Shown one piece after another: positions 1-12,421 of a stretch of DNA of 64,000 nt. Every line of letters starts with the position of its first letter. The stretch's first letter is position 1. The translations under genes were made by a program, and so were the position numbers. The stretch is from positions 744,001-808,000 of the forward strand of contig MU385718.1 of the NCBI GenBank assembly GCA_022497155.1. The letters are read 5' to 3'. Below the pieces are notes generated by a model, which saw nothing but the letters and a program-made list of their open reading frames with translations, was not told the origin of the DNA and did no database searches. Source of the DNA: Whalleya microplaca. Lineage: Eukaryota; Ascomycota; Sordariomycetes; Xylariales; Xylariaceae.

Positions 1-742
1 CTGCGAATTACTAATACCAAACCGCCCCGTACTACCGGAACTAAGGATTCTTTGTTCTCATGATTGGAGTGGAACTAGCTGTGGGCCAGAGGTGAAGGTT
101 TCGGGAATAACACGCCAGATGAATTATCGGCCTTGTCTTGGGTCTGCCGCCCGATCTCTGGCGTAAGACTCCGGTTCTAGAGTGTGAAGCCATTTCGATA
201 CTCTGGCAACCAAGGGCTCATTGATACACATCAATATTTGTTGCATGCAGCATGTGGTATGACTGCAGAGTTGCGACAGGATCGAGCCAATGGATACAAC
301 CCCAGGTTTACTTGGGCAACATCAGGGGATGATTCTTTTATCCCCATATTTATTTTCCTTACCCGGCAGCCCGGTTACTAGGTAGTCGATAACCGTCAGG
401 TTCCACTCAGATATGTGTCAATGACTCCGATTTGAAATGCAAGGGAATACTTTGGCCCTGCTTCTCAACAAGTTCGCCCCTATGTCTTCGTTTTAACGTA
501 TTGGCCTTCTTCTGCGGTTGTACTTCACAGGGCACGGTTGTTTCAGACATTATTAAACCATTTACGAGATAAAGACATAGCCAATTGCGATGACCGCTGT
601 TTGAGTCATAGGAATCCAAAGTTTAGCCTCTATATAGAGCGCCTAGACAGCACTGCTATTTGTGAGCTCTGGTATTTCTGGTCACCGAGCAGCGAAGACA
701 TACATTAAAGATAATTAACGTATCTACTGGCTCTTCTAAACC
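1..742. other. Upstream spacer of the MFS transporter gene
   Basis: No open frame here resembles a known protein; the short frames lack ATG starts or recognisable composition. The right half is the promoter and 5' leader of the transporter that starts at 743. The left edge of the window cuts the spacer, so an upstream gene outside the window could extend regulatory sequence into it. Confidence 0.5.
631..638 (+). promoter_or_regulatory. Candidate TATA box for the MFS gene
   Basis: A TATATAGA element lies about 110 nt before the ATG at 743, a plausible position for a fungal core promoter with a short leader. Such elements are common by chance in AT-rich spacers, so this is only a candidate. 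Confidence 0.25.
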
Positions 743-2277
743 ATGCCGTCCCCTAATTCCCCTAGTTCCAGTGAAGGTGATCTTCCACTAGATGTTGAGA
801 AACAACCTGACCCTGCTTCTGTGAATCATGGAGGGCTGATCAGGAATGGGGAGAGCGAGGAGGTCAACGGAGAGAACTCAGCGGGAGTTATAGCGGAGTG
901 GCAAATTCCACCCGAGCCAGATATCCTTAATACTGAAGCAGACGGTATGACGGGAGCGGTAAGCCGGGCATTGAGTAGGATATCGACGAAATCTTGTTGG
1001 AATCCGGGACCGCCGCCGGATGGTGGCCGAGCTGCTTGGTTAGCTTGTAAGCTTCCCCTATCGCCCCTAAACCTCGAAGGTCCGCTCATAGTCCAACAGG
1101 TATTTGTGGTCACTTCGTTATCATGAACACCTGGGGTTTCATCAACTCGTTCGGCGTCTTTCAGGCCTACTACACTACCTTACTCAACCGACCCCCTTCA
1201 GACATTTCCTGGATCGGCTCGATACAGGTTTTCCTAACCTTCTTCATCGGAACGTTCACCGGCCGCATGACCGATGCGGGGTTCTTTCGGCCTGTCCTAC
1301 TATGCGGCACCGCGTTTATGACCCTCGGCATCTTCACGACGTCCGCCGCGACACAGTACTGGCAGCTGATCCTGTCGCAGGGAATCTGCATGGGCATCGC
1401 AAACGGCTGCATGTTCTGCCCCGCCATCTCCACCGTCTCGACCTATTTCAGCAAGAAGAGGTCGCTCGCCATCGGCATAACGGCATGCGGCTCCGTCACG
1501 GGCGGCCTCGTGTTCCCGGCCATGGCGCGACAGCTGCTCCCCACCGTCGGCTTTGGGTGGGCGGTGCGCTGCATCGGCTTCGTGCAGCTGGCCACGCTGC
1601 TCTTCGCAAATGCCTTCATGAAGTCGCGTCTGCCGCCGCGCCGGACGGGCAGCCTGGTCGAGTGGGGCGCCTTCAAGGAGCTCGAGTACACCTTCTACGC
1701 CACCGGCATGTTCTTCAACTTCTGGGGCGTCTACTTCGGCTTCTACTACCTGGCATCGTTTAGCCGTAGTGATTCCATTAGCCCTTCACTCGCCTACACA
1801 GACTCGCTCAACCTGCTGTTACTCCTGAACGGCATCGGCATACTGGGCCGCCTGCTGCCGAACCACTTCGCCGACCGCGTGGGGCCCCTCAACATCATGA
1901 TCCCCGTGTGTCTCATCTGCGGCATCGCGCTGCTGGCCTGGATGGCCGTCAAGACCTCTGCGGAGCTCTACGTCTGGACCGTGTTCTACGGCATCGCGGC
2001 CGGCGCGCTCCAGAGCCTGTTCCCCGCGGGTCTGAGCAGCTTGACGACGGACCTGCGCAAGCAGGGCACCCGCATGGGCATGGTGTTCACGATCGTCAGC
2101 TTTGCGGTACTCACGGGCAACCCGATCGCGGGCGCGATCATCGCGGCCATGGACGGCAGCTATGTCGGCGCGCAGGCGTTCACGGGCGTCTGCTTGTTGG
2201 TGGGGATGGGGCTGATACTCTCGGCGAGGATAGCGAGGATGAGGAAGACGGGGGCGGGGTGGAGGGTGAAGATTTAG
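743..2277 (+). CDS. MFS transporter, monocarboxylate-porter (MCT) type
   Basis: Two exons, 743-1046 and 1100-2277, join across a 53-nt intron (GTAAGC...CAG) to give 493 residues. The join restores the hallmark first membrane segment of fungal MCT-like porters, GGRAAWLACICGHFVIMNTW, followed by GFINSFGVFQAYY. The N-terminal 90 or so residues are acidic, Ser-rich and cytosolic; the rest is hydrophobic with about 12 membrane segments, and the central loop carries the usual ADRVGPLN stretch between the sixth and later helices. The family moves monocarboxylates or related small acids by proton symport, and several members sit in metabolite clusters. Here the neighbours are not biosynthetic, so the substrate is unknown. 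The length is normal for the family and the frame is uninterrupted. The family call is firm; the transported compound is not. Confidence 0.9.
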
Positions 2278-2905
2278 GGAGACATTGTGCAAAAAGAGTT
2301 GCGTATTACGAGATACGGCGATAGAATAAAATAGAGAGGTGAGTTACGGCGGGACGGAAATTTAATAGGGCCTTACAATGTGTAGATATATGAGAGAAAG
2401 CCTCTAGAGAGGCTATGAAACTCAAAACTCTGGTTGGGATAATGAGTTGAATACTTACTGCGGGAAACGATAAAATGTAAGCAAGGTGTGCTTAGCCCTT
2501 AAAGCTATCACCAAGGCGACTATCAGAAGACTGTCGTCAAAACTTAGTTGAGGATATTAATTAAAAGAGATCTCGGTGCTACATTTTATATATAGTAACC
2601 TAAGTCGTAAGGGTCTCTTGAGTCTGGGCCATGATGCCATAATAAGTGGCAGCCCAGTCGGATAACCCCTAGTCTCCGGGAAGAAACGCGATTGGTTGTA
2701 TGCGCGCCCAAGCGATTTCATCACTGCATTGATCCAGCAATCTCGTCGTTCCAGGTTTTCCAGGTTTTAGATTTGGAGATGCTCACAGCTTAAAAGACAG
2801 TCTTCGAACTTATCATGTTTCGGCTCAAGGGTGACGGTCTTTGAGATATATCAACTTATGTTGTGAGCAATATGCCGCAGTACCAACGGTAGTAAATGCT
2901 GCGTG
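2278..2905. other. Spacer between MFS transporter and glycoprotein gene
   Basis: An AATAAA element at 2325-2330, about 50 nt after the transporter stop, could serve in polyadenylation. An inverted repeat with six-base arms (GCCTCT...AGAGGC) lies at 2400-2413. The rest should include the promoter of the glycoprotein gene. No coding signal was seen. Confidence 0.45.
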
Positions 2906-4665
2906 ATGCGTGCTCTTAGCTTCTTCATTGTAGCGGTGTTGGCAACAGAGGCGACCTCGAAATGCGCAGCGAACGATTGCCTTCGTGGTATGAGGATTGT
3001 GCAGCCCTTTGGTTGCGATTGTACCGGGCTAATACATCTCAGCCGTCCAGAAGGTGACGAGTTCACTAAGAAGTGAGGACTGCGCGTCATTTGTTACGGT
3101 GACAGTTACGCCAGCGACGAGGTACATAATCATGCACTCATCCAAATCAATGAACCAGAGGCGGGATTGACGATGGAGATAGCACTGCTTTCAGTACCAT
3201 TAGAGCCACAACTACTGGGACCACTACTAGCACAACTACAGAGACGATTACTGCTGATCCAGAACCCTCAAGGCGATGGCTTGAGCGACATGAAGTCACC
3301 GACTTGCTGATGGGCAGAGCCGTCAATGGTCCAGTGACAGCGAAAGCTACAGCAATTCCTACATATGCGTCTTTGTGTGCTTCCTCTGGAGCCTACGTGT
3401 CGGCCTGCTCATGTCTCGGTGTTTTCCCGACTACTATAACAGCACCAACACCAAGCACTACGCAAGTGCTGCGTGTAGTAGAGACCATCACATCAACAGC
3501 AGTTGTGACTTATCACAAAACTGCTAGTTATACCGTTGCCAGGAACAGTTCTTCAATATCTGGAAATCTAACACATGCTCAGACCAAGAACTTGACGGCG
3601 TCTTATTTAAATACAACAGCTCCAGGAGAGTCTTCAATTGTGAGCGCTGTATCAGGCACAAGTGTTCTGTATACACCAACCAGCTCAGGGTCAACTGACA
3701 AGTATAGCTTCAGAAGACCAACAGTAACGGATAATGTATCAAGTGATACCGAGTTTGTTGTTAACTCAAGCATCAACTCCCATACAAGCATCAGTAGCAT
3801 CCCGGTATTTAGTAATAGGACAGGCTCTTCATGGGTTTCCAATTCAACAGACACCGGCAGATTCAAAAACTCAACCGAGAGTGCAATAAAACCTGTGACA
3901 ACGAACACGTCGAGTTTACTAAACATAAATAACATGACTATTGGTACTCTGAACACCACTGGTTCAGCGCCATTCCTCAATATCACGCAGGGCACAGCTA
4001 TGAACGAGACTAGCACAGCGAAATTCTCAAACTCAACAGTCTCAGCTCCATACATGAACATCCCACACACCCCCTTTCCCAACGCCACAGCAGCATCTCC
4101 CCTAAACACCACACACGCACTCCCCACCAACCAAACCATCTCAGCCCTCTTCGCCAACACCACCAGCACACCGCCACCCACCCCAACGCTCGACAGCGCC
4201 TGCGGCGCAACAGCCGCCCCCTTCACCGTGCAGGTCTCACAACCCGACAGGCTCTTCGACGGCTGGTACCTGCAGATGAGCGGGGACGCCATAATCTTCA
4301 CCCCCCTATCCTCCTCCGCGACGCACTTCAGCGTCGAGGACACCGGACACCTGTGCGCGGTGGGCTACCTGGGCTCGGCGGGGAACGCCGTGATCGCGAT
4401 CGCGGAGAACGGCACGGAGACGACGGGGAGCGCCGTGTACTTCCTCGACCCGACGGTGCTGGGGGGTATCGCGCAGACGGGGTACGCGGCGCTGCGGTGT
4501 GCGGTGGGGACGGGGACGGGGTCCGGGTTGGCGTGCTCGGAGGGCGCGAAGGCGTTCTGGGTTGGGTGTGGGTTGGGCTTGGATATTACTAGTGATGGCG
4601 ATGGGGTGGCTGTGGTGGATGGGAGGAATTGTACCGGGGTTGCGCTGGAGGCTGTTTACTCTTGA
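2906..4665 (+). CDS. Secreted Ser/Thr/Asn-rich glycoprotein
   Basis: Read as three exons: 2906-2987, 3043-3121 and 3159-4665 (555 residues). Exon 1 encodes a signal peptide (MRALSFFIVAVLATEATS) followed by a CAANDCLRAV motif; a well-formed 55-nt intron with a GCTAATAC branch site precedes exon 2, which continues with EDCASF and TVTVTP. This Cys-motif start is common in secreted fungal proteins. The second intron is only 37 nt, unusually short, but it is the one that keeps frame past stops at 3127 and 3151. The middle (about residues 110-400) is a repetitive Thr/Ser/Asn-rich stalk with many N-x-S/T sequons, so heavy N- and O-glycosylation is expected. The last 160 residues form a compact Gly/Ala-rich domain with five or so cysteines. 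No GPI signal or catalytic motif is seen, so a cell-wall or extracellular role is inferred. Exon 3 is firm; the 5' model is good but not proven. Confidence 0.7.
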
Positions 4666-5104
4666 TTAGCGGGTATGATTATCATGAATGTTCGAATTCA
4701 AAGAAACATCACTATCCAGGAATTGACACATCCATACATACGAAATTTTGAACGACAGATGAAAAATAGAGAGGTAAGATCCCATTATCTAGATTGCCAT
4801 CGCAACCCCTATCTCTTAGCAAGAACAGGTTGATGTATGTATGTATTATCCCGCACCCAAGAACGCCATGCTCATGCAATATCGTGCACCCACCCTGCCT
4901 GCCTCCCTACCTCTCCTCTACAAGCTTCCCCCACTCCCTCCTCTACTCTACATCCCCATGACTCTCTCAGCTTTCCGCGTGTGTAATCGTCGCACATGAT
5001 ACAACAAATGTCCAAACTACCGTTCATATTCGGCTTCCTCAATTGCACGCTTTCGCGCAACATGAAGCAGCCCACCTCACGCCCTCCCTTACTTACTCAC
5101 TCAC
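4666..5104. other. Convergent 3' spacer
   Basis: This is the shared 3' flank of the glycoprotein gene (+) and POM152 (-). It contains pyrimidine-rich tracts and repeated TCACT/TTACT units near 5085-5108, next to the POM152 stop. No gene was seen. Confidence 0.5.
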
Positions 5105-8100
5105 TCACTTGCGCCCCTGGGCCTCAACAGCCATGGTAGAGAAGGCGCAATGGCTGTCCTTGATAGCGACGACCTCGTACGTGCCCTCGAGCGAGGCGGT
5201 GACGACCTTGGCGTGCTCCTCGGAGACGTCGTGGCGGGTCTCGAGCACGGTGCTCTTCTGGCCCTTGGTGCGCACGTTGCTGCTGCGCGTGTACGTGAAC
5301 TCGAACGGCGGCGTGCCCCAGAACTCGAACAGGATCTCCACCTCGCTGCCCTCGTGGATGTCCACGCGCGTCACCCGCCCCTTGCTGATCCGCACGCTCG
5401 GCATCGGGTGGATCGTCTTCGTCAGGTTCGTCGACGCCCGGCACTCGCTGCCCTTGTCGCTGATGCTCGTGATCGTGAAGTCCCCCGGCGACTCCGCGAT
5501 CCGCCGGAAGTTGTTCGTCTGCGACTTCGCCCGCATGTTCTTCCCCGCGAAGTTGTAGTGGACTTCGAAGGGAGGCGTGCCCGAGAGGGTGTACCCGATG
5601 CGCTCGCCGACGCAGTAGTCGGCTCGCTGCTCGAGGGGGTAGATGGAAGGCGCTTCGTAGAGTTGAATGTTGACGGACGGGCCGCCGCTTTCGATCTTTG
5701 TTTGACAGCCGCGGTCATCGCGCACCTTACGGATCCTTACCTGCTGAGCACCAAGCTTGAGATACTGCCGGGGGATCTGTATTTCGTAATTGTTGGACTG
5801 GATATTGGGGATTCTGTAGATCTCTGGGAAGTTTAAGGTGTGGTGCTTGATCTCGACCTCGAGGTAGAACGGTGCCTTGCCCTCCAATTTGATCGGGATC
5901 TTTTCCTCGTGCTCTTGATCGGACAAGCACATTTTGAACGTCTGACCAGGTTTCACAAATGAAGCGGAGGGTTTGGCGTGGACAGTCTGCTCCAAGATGA
6001 GAGGATTTGCGTGTCTCTTGTCGTTGTAGAGATTATCTGACAGAGCCGAGAACTTGTAAATGTATAGCCCAGCTTTAGCAGTGTCCAGCGGGATGGCTGC
6101 TTTTCCGAGAGCAGCATCGAATTGCTTCCGAGCCACCGCGGTCGAACCAGTTTTGGGTTTGTGTTTGACCTCATATTCGACATGATACGGAGGTGATCCT
6201 GAAACCGATTAGCAAAATTGAAAATATTCTTGAATATAAGTTGATTTACCTTGAAGAAGGACTTCGAAGCCATCGACATCACCTTCACAAACGTCTCGTT
6301 TGAAGAACTGATTATCTCCACCCACAAGCTGAAGAGCATCGCTGGGTACCAACGAGAGCTCAGGACGTGGGAACCACTTGACATCGAAAGTATTCATCTT
6401 AGGATCAACAGTTCCCGGGCACTGGTTGTCCATAACGTCGACAATTTCATAGGTTCCTCGCTCTTTTGCAGTGATGAAGTCATTGCTAGACCTTGCAACA
6501 CGGGTCTGCGTCTCGGAGTTAGGACTGTCACGATTTCGGTATGATACCCTCCACGGGCCATCTCCACTAAGCCGCAAGGGTATATTGACTGAAGCCTTCT
6601 CGATAACCGTAGCTCCTCTCCTGTTGTCGAGAAGTCCAAATGCCGCCCGGGGTCGTTGACGCCTAACGGAGATTTTGATCTCTTCCTTGAGAAATATGCG
6701 ACATCCCGTCTTGTCCTGGATGCTCTTCAGGGCGAGGGTATATTCGCCACCATAAGATAATGGAGCCGTCTGGATGGTATACGTATCGCCAGTGATGCCG
6801 GTTGCTTTCTCGGACTTCCGTTTTCCTTCATGGACCAATTCCCACTCCAGTGTAAAAGGACCATCCCCCAACAGCCTAGCCTCCAGCGTAACCGACTGAT
6901 CCAGGCAGGCACTGATAATATCAGTTCCCTGTTGGAAGAAGGCAGTGGCAGGTGGCTTGACATTCTGCGAAAGATAGTATTCATCCGCTACTGGCAAAGG
7001 AATGTCGTAAATAGCGTCCTCCAGTTTCCGAAACCGGTATCGATAACGGCCAGCATTTCTCGGTAGAAGATCAATCTGTTGTCGAAGGCCTCTGACCTGC
7101 ACTGTCTCTTTCCTCGTGCGCTCTGTGTCGCTGGTAACATCATACGAGACCCGGAACGGTGGTGTCCCAATCAAATCGAGGTTCACCCGAAGTCCAATAG
7201 AATTGCCAGCACACTTGTCTGGGATCTCTTCAGACTGAATCGTCAACTTGGGTTCCAGAGGATTGAGCAGTAGACAAGACGATGGCTCCTCGATCTCTCC
7301 GTCGCAGGAGTCGCAGGACACCGATTTCAGGGTATACAAGCCTGGCGCGGTAATGGAAGGTTGGTCATTTGTGTTCTTGGCAGTAAAAGAGCCGACCTCG
7401 ACGACATCACCATGATCACCACTTTTAGTGAGGGTGTCGATCGGTGAAAAATGCCAAATCACAGTATGCGCTACGTTATCTGGTGTTTGGCCTGGCCGCC
7501 CAATCTTGACCGGAAGTTTTGTCGAGTGCCCCTTTGCGACCTTGAGGGGATTGCGTGGATCACAGCCCACAAGAGTAGCCCGCGGTCGTTCCCTCACATT
7601 GAACTCCTGAGACTTACTCGCAGACTTCGGTTTCGTGTCGAACTCATCAGGTCCGGGATACAGAATTACGTTGCCGAAAACGTCATGTACCTCGTCGATG
7701 GAATATTGCCACTCTCCAACAGTAGACATCGATTCGTTAAGGCCAACCTCGACTTTTTGCGCCCTAGCCCAAGAATAGTCTTCCTCCCCGGGGAGAATCA
7801 TAGCCGGTGGGCGCTGTGCGCCGAGCAGCGGAGAAGAAAACCCATCGGGCTGCAGGCTCTGAAAATGGAAGCTATGGTCTTTCCCATTGATCGTCCGGCT
7901 GTAGACAATCTTCAGAGGTGGCGTTCCGTGCACATCGAGGAAGAAGTTTGATAGATCGCCCAGACACTTTTTCTTCGAGGCGGCAGCGCGGACTTCTGCT
8001 TTGGGGCAAGGAACAACATAGGTAGGCTCGCTCAGCCTCTGGACTTCGAGTTTGTACTCGTCAAGGACCTTGCGCAGCCGGTAGGCACCGGGCTTCCTCA

Positions 8101-8988
8101 AAGCCACGTTGTATTTATAAGTGCCTAAGGGACCCTCTTCCAAGCATTTCGCTGATTCTTTGCTAATTTCCTTGATTTCTTTCCGGCTGAGCTTCACGAC
8201 CTCCTCGAAGTTTGTGTCCAGATCGAATCGGAGAAGCTCAACTTCGACCGGTACCGTCGCATTGAAGAATAGGGGAACGTAGGCTGTACTCTGGCCTTGG
8301 CCAAGGCAGTAGGGATGCTTTTCGGGGTTGAGGAGAGCAGAGCTGGCAAGAGAAAAATCAGCGACATTCGAATTTAGTCTGTCTGAGTTCACGCAAAGAC
8401 TTACCCTTCGGGGAGAATATTAATGATCTGCTTGCCCATAATGAGAGAAGAATTATGCAGGATGCTTGACACCTTGACATTATGTTCAGATATGGCCAAC
8501 TCCTTGTCGTATAAGACCTTGGCAATGCCCAAAAGCCACGACTGCCAGGGCACGGGAACATTGAACATGAGCATCCAATTAAATATAATATGTAGGAAGA
8601 ATATCAGGGCGACTGTCGGTGACGAGAGCTCGAGCCATGGTATCCTCAAGGAGGGCAGGGAAAATAAGAAGATGAAGTCGACGAAAGTCCATTTGCAGAA
8701 GTAGGCAAACGACCCGGATCCATTAGATCCCTCTATCATCTGTATCCAGTCATAGAAGCGCCATGCGATCAAGGCCACGTAGACGGCGCAGGCATAGAAG
8801 CGCTGACTAGGCGCATCGATGAGGGCCAGGGGTATGACGGGCTGGGTGGCGGGAGCAGCGGCGGGAGCATTTTCGGGCGCAGGCGGTAGATGTCGGCCAT
8901 TCTGTTGATTCAGTGGTGCTATGGGGGCGGCAACACCTGGGGTTTGGGGGTAACCACCAGCACCCACGAGCGGCGTGCCGGGATTCAT
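5105..8988 (-). CDS. POM152: Nucleoporin POM152 (pore membrane ring protein)
   Basis: Three exons, 8988-8405, 8342-6250 and 6198-5105, separated by introns of 62 and 51 nt, give 1256 residues, matching the usual fungal length. The order of features fits POM152: a short Pro/Ala-rich N-terminus, a cluster of hydrophobic segments at about residues 63-80, 101-119 and 124-144, then a long lumenal region of repeated Ig-like units. At least eight repeats show the signature turn G-x-P-P/F followed by a beta strand (for example [36 protein letters not shown]). POM152 anchors the nuclear pore complex and forms the lumenal ring. The ATG at 8988 is the only one in frame directly before the Pro-rich start. 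It converges with the glycoprotein gene and is ordinary in every respect. Confidence 0.95.
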
Positions 8989-10594
8989 GGCATTCCGTGA
9001 CGGTGGGAATAGACCATCAGGATAGCAACAAAGTCGGCGAGGTTGGTCGTTCGTTCGTTTGGACGGGTGCTTGATCGGCTGGTTCGTTTGTTGGTAGGAT
9101 ACGAGGTGACTGTTGTAGGAGGAAAAGCCTTGTTTGTCGTGAGTCGATCGTATGGACCAGGAGCAACAGGTAGGCTGCCTGAGGTTGAAGTTGTTGCTAA
9201 TGGTAAAGCAGCACACAGCCCGTTGGTAGATAGGTAGGGTGGTAGGCAGGTAGCTTGCTGGTGGGCCAAATTTTTTGGGATGGATAAATAGCAGCGTCGC
9301 GGCGCGGCGCGTCAAGCTCTCTCTCCTCTAAGAAGGTGGACAGCTGCCAGCCTTAAATCTTCCAACTGGCGGCAGCCGCAAGAATCTGACGGAACTTTGT
9401 TCTTCCCCATAAGTAGGTACTTATGTACCTACGTACCTATGTCCCCACACCTGTCTGGCAGCCCCGGCATTCAATGACCTCGGGAGCTTCAAATGCTGCT
9501 GATCCCTGACATTGCAGATCAAGAACTGTGGCGCACGGAGCTTTCAACACCCAACTGCCAACGTCACCTACCCTGGAATGAGTGGAGAGCTCTTAAAAGT
9601 CCTACATGAGCTTCATTGATTTCAACTGAAACTAACCGCCCCGGAGGTTAACATGAGATATAACACACTATCTACAAAGAAAAACCAGTCTTAGACCTAA
9701 GAATATCAAATATCTCGCCTATATAAAAGACCTATTTTTAAAAAGAGGTTTGAGATATAATAATAATTTGTCCCTGGAATTATATAAAAACGGTGGTGGT
9801 TTTAAACCCTATTTGCCATTATTTACATTCGGCTTCCGTTTCGACATCATAAAGCCTTTAAGGCATCACACTTGCTTTCTTTATCGACTTGGTTTGTAAT
9901 AGACTTAGATCAGAATGGCATAAAGGTTCAGATGGATAGTTATAAATGAGAAACAACTGGTTTCCAACTCAACTGATACTGGTATACATATAAACTGTGC
10001 TCACAGAGGTACGTTGAATTGCCTTTGTACCCCCTTGGCTCACTTACGTGTTCACCCGAAAGAAAACTTTACACATATATACCTACCTAGGTAATGAATC
10101 CAGTCTGTTGACTTCTTATCTCTTAGCATGATGGACGCTATAATAACCCGCCAATATTGTGGTCACTTTCAATGGCAGTTCCCCTCCATCTGATCCGAGG
10201 TGTGCCTGTCGTTGCATTTGAGCCTCAGATGAATGTGGCCAGCACCACTGTGTGCGCTTCTACCTAGATCCTAGAGTTATATGCTGCTCTGGTGTGTGAC
10301 AGAGAGACACTGGTTCAAAAACTGACTCTCTCCATTGCAAGTTTAGGAACAGCTTCCAATTTCAGTATTGTCTCTTAACACATCTGACTCCTGAGCAAGT
10401 TTGCTTGATACACAACGCAACCCCCAACCTCGGTGGCTAAGATCCAACCTCAGCAACCACTCATCACTCTTTCGCTGGCCTAAGGAAGTCAGTCTTAGAG
10501 TTCATCCACCTGAATAATTTCATAACTTAGACGAAACATCTGCCATTGCTGTCTGTCAGTTCAGCTTTTATTACACCAATCTCGCCTTTGTCGC
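8989..10594. other. Divergent promoter region, POM152 / UCH gene
   Basis: This 1.6-kb spacer carries the 5' regions of POM152 (-) and the deubiquitinase gene (+). A dense run of TAGGTA/TACCTA motifs lies at about 9413-9441. Sequence from 9640 to 9850 is distinctly AT-rich and contains a GGTTTTAAACC palindrome near 9798-9808, possibly an old repeat. No coding frame could be supported. Confidence 0.45.
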
Positions 10595-12421
10595 ATGCAC
10601 CCCCCACCACATTCCGTCGTCGCATCAATGTCACACAAATCTTTATCGCCTTCAGTCACTCCTGATCCATCATCCATGGAGGTCCAGCAGGAGGACAGCA
10701 TAGCGGTGGCACCCCCCGAGCCAGATCATGTTACGGAAAATCGCACCCGCCGCTCATCAAGAGCCAAAAAGGTGCCTGCCAAGTATGATGAGGAATACGT
10801 GATCCCCGCCCATGAGTCACCCAGCATACCTGCTGTCAAGAGAGACCGTCCGAAGCGCAAAGCTGCCCAGGCTGCTACTGAAGCTATTGTCCAAGAAGAA
10901 GTAGGCCCGCTTCATGACGAGATATTCGCTCGCATGACCCCCGACGAGCGTAAGGAGTATGGGGGCTGGGTCGAACTGGAGTCGGAGCCTGTAAGCTGGC
11001 CCATGTGACTGATTACACACAATTTTTCAACTAACTTGCTTCTAGGGATTCTTCAATGCTATGTTGCAAGAGCTGGACGCGAAAGACTTCAAGGTACAGG
11101 AAGTCTATGGCCTAGACGAAGTGACACTAGGATTTCTACCGTAAGGCTACGTCTGCTGCTTGCTGTACATCACCGTTAACTCTAGCTAGGAAACCAGTGT
11201 ATGGCCTGATATTCTTATTTGAATATACGGCTGGGGTTGAGTCAAGCGAGGATCGCCCGGATTGCCCAGATGGACTTTGGTTCGGTAATCAGGTATAATC
11301 AACTTTTACACTAATTCTTGGCTACTCTCTGCTGACCGAACTACAGACAACGGCGAATATCTGTGCTACCGTTGCGCTGATGAACATCATCATGAATGCT
11401 GAGGGTGTCCGCCTAGGCCCTGAACTTCAACAGTTCAAGAGTTCGACCAAGGGACTGCCGCCTCCCCACCGAGGACACCTGCTGGACACAAATGACTTCA
11501 TCCGTACCGTACACAATTCCGTTGCGAGGTATATCTCCACCAAATTTACCATTTATTACATCATATCATCTAACTAAATGCAGACGGAATGATCTCATTG
11601 CCGAGGACTTACTCCTCGATAACAAGTACGAAGCCGCAGGGAAGAAGGCGAAGACCCAGAAGAAGTCGACTCGCACCAAGGCTCGGAAGAAGATCCAAAT
11701 TGACACCAACTACCACTACATCGCCTACGTGCCCGCAGACGGCCAAGTATGGGAACTAGACGGCTTCGAGGCGAAGCCTTTGTGTCTTGGTAAGTTTTAT
11801 TTATTTATTTATTCTTCTTCCTCTTTGCCACCAATACCTTGCTTTGGTATATCTAACACGCTCTACCCAACCGCAGGCCCCATCGGCGACTCCTGGCTCA
11901 ACGCCGCGAGTCCCGCGATCCAGACGCGCATGATGAGCAACGAATTCGCATCCTACAACCTCCTCGCGCTCTGCCAATCCCCCCTGCGCACGCTGGCCTC
12001 CTCCCTATCCACCAACCTCGCCTGCGCGCACGCGCTCGACGAGCTCTTCAGCGGCAGCCCCTCGTGGAGCGTCCCCGGGCCCTTCAAGGCGTTCCCCGCC
12101 CCGCGCCTCGCGCAACTGGGTCTCTCGCGCGAGGAGGACATCACCTCCCGCCAAGAGCTGCTGCCGGCTTCCTTCAGGGAGCAGACGAGCGCGCTCGACT
12201 TCGACTTCGCGGCCGGGCTGAGGTTGGCGCAGCGTCTGCGGGCCGAGGCCGAGGGCCTCGATGCGCAGTTCGTGGCTGAGCTCGCGAGTGTGGATGAGGC
12301 CGTCGAGACGATACGGGGTAGGCAGCGCGATTACACGCCTGCGATTCACCAGTGGGTTCGTGTGCTGGCGGAGAAGGGCGTGTTGCGCGAGTTGATTCAG
12401 GAGATTGATCGCGAGGCCTAG
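10595..12421 (+). CDS. Ubiquitin C-terminal hydrolase, UCH37/BAP1 type (peptidase C12)
   Basis: Six exons (10595-10990, 11046-11140, 11190-11292, 11347-11528, 11584-11789, 11877-12421) with introns of 49-87 nt give 508 residues. The core matches UCH enzymes: oxyanion Gln198 and nucleophile Cys204 in GNQTTANICATVALMN, His303 in NYHYIAYVP, and Asp318 in WELDG. The enzyme removes ubiquitin from C-terminal adducts. The family member with a C-terminal extension (UCH37; Uch2 in fission yeast) works with the proteasome or INO80. Here about 100 residues follow the catalytic domain and end in a helical segment (HQWVRVLAEKGVLRELIQ) like the UCH37 tail. The N-terminal 110 residues are disordered, acidic and basic in turn, with an RSSRAKKVPAKYDEEY stretch. 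A Lys-rich insert (about residues 279-295) sits in the loop that crosses the active site. The splice model preserves frame throughout. Confidence 0.93.

Noticed and set aside
1104..2324. Overlapping Arg/His-rich frames on both strands
   Set aside because: They are out-of-frame readings of the MFS transporter exon, which has clear family motifs in the correct frame.
3603..4343. A 246-codon open frame on the - strand
   Set aside because: It is antisense to the repetitive Ser/Thr/Asn stalk of the glycoprotein gene; its Val/Leu-rich content mirrors that low-complexity coding strand.
5150..5836. A 228-codon open frame on the + strand
   Set aside because: It is antisense to POM152 exon 3, whose GC-rich codons open the opposite strand; its Arg/Leu/Asp composition is typical of a shadow frame.
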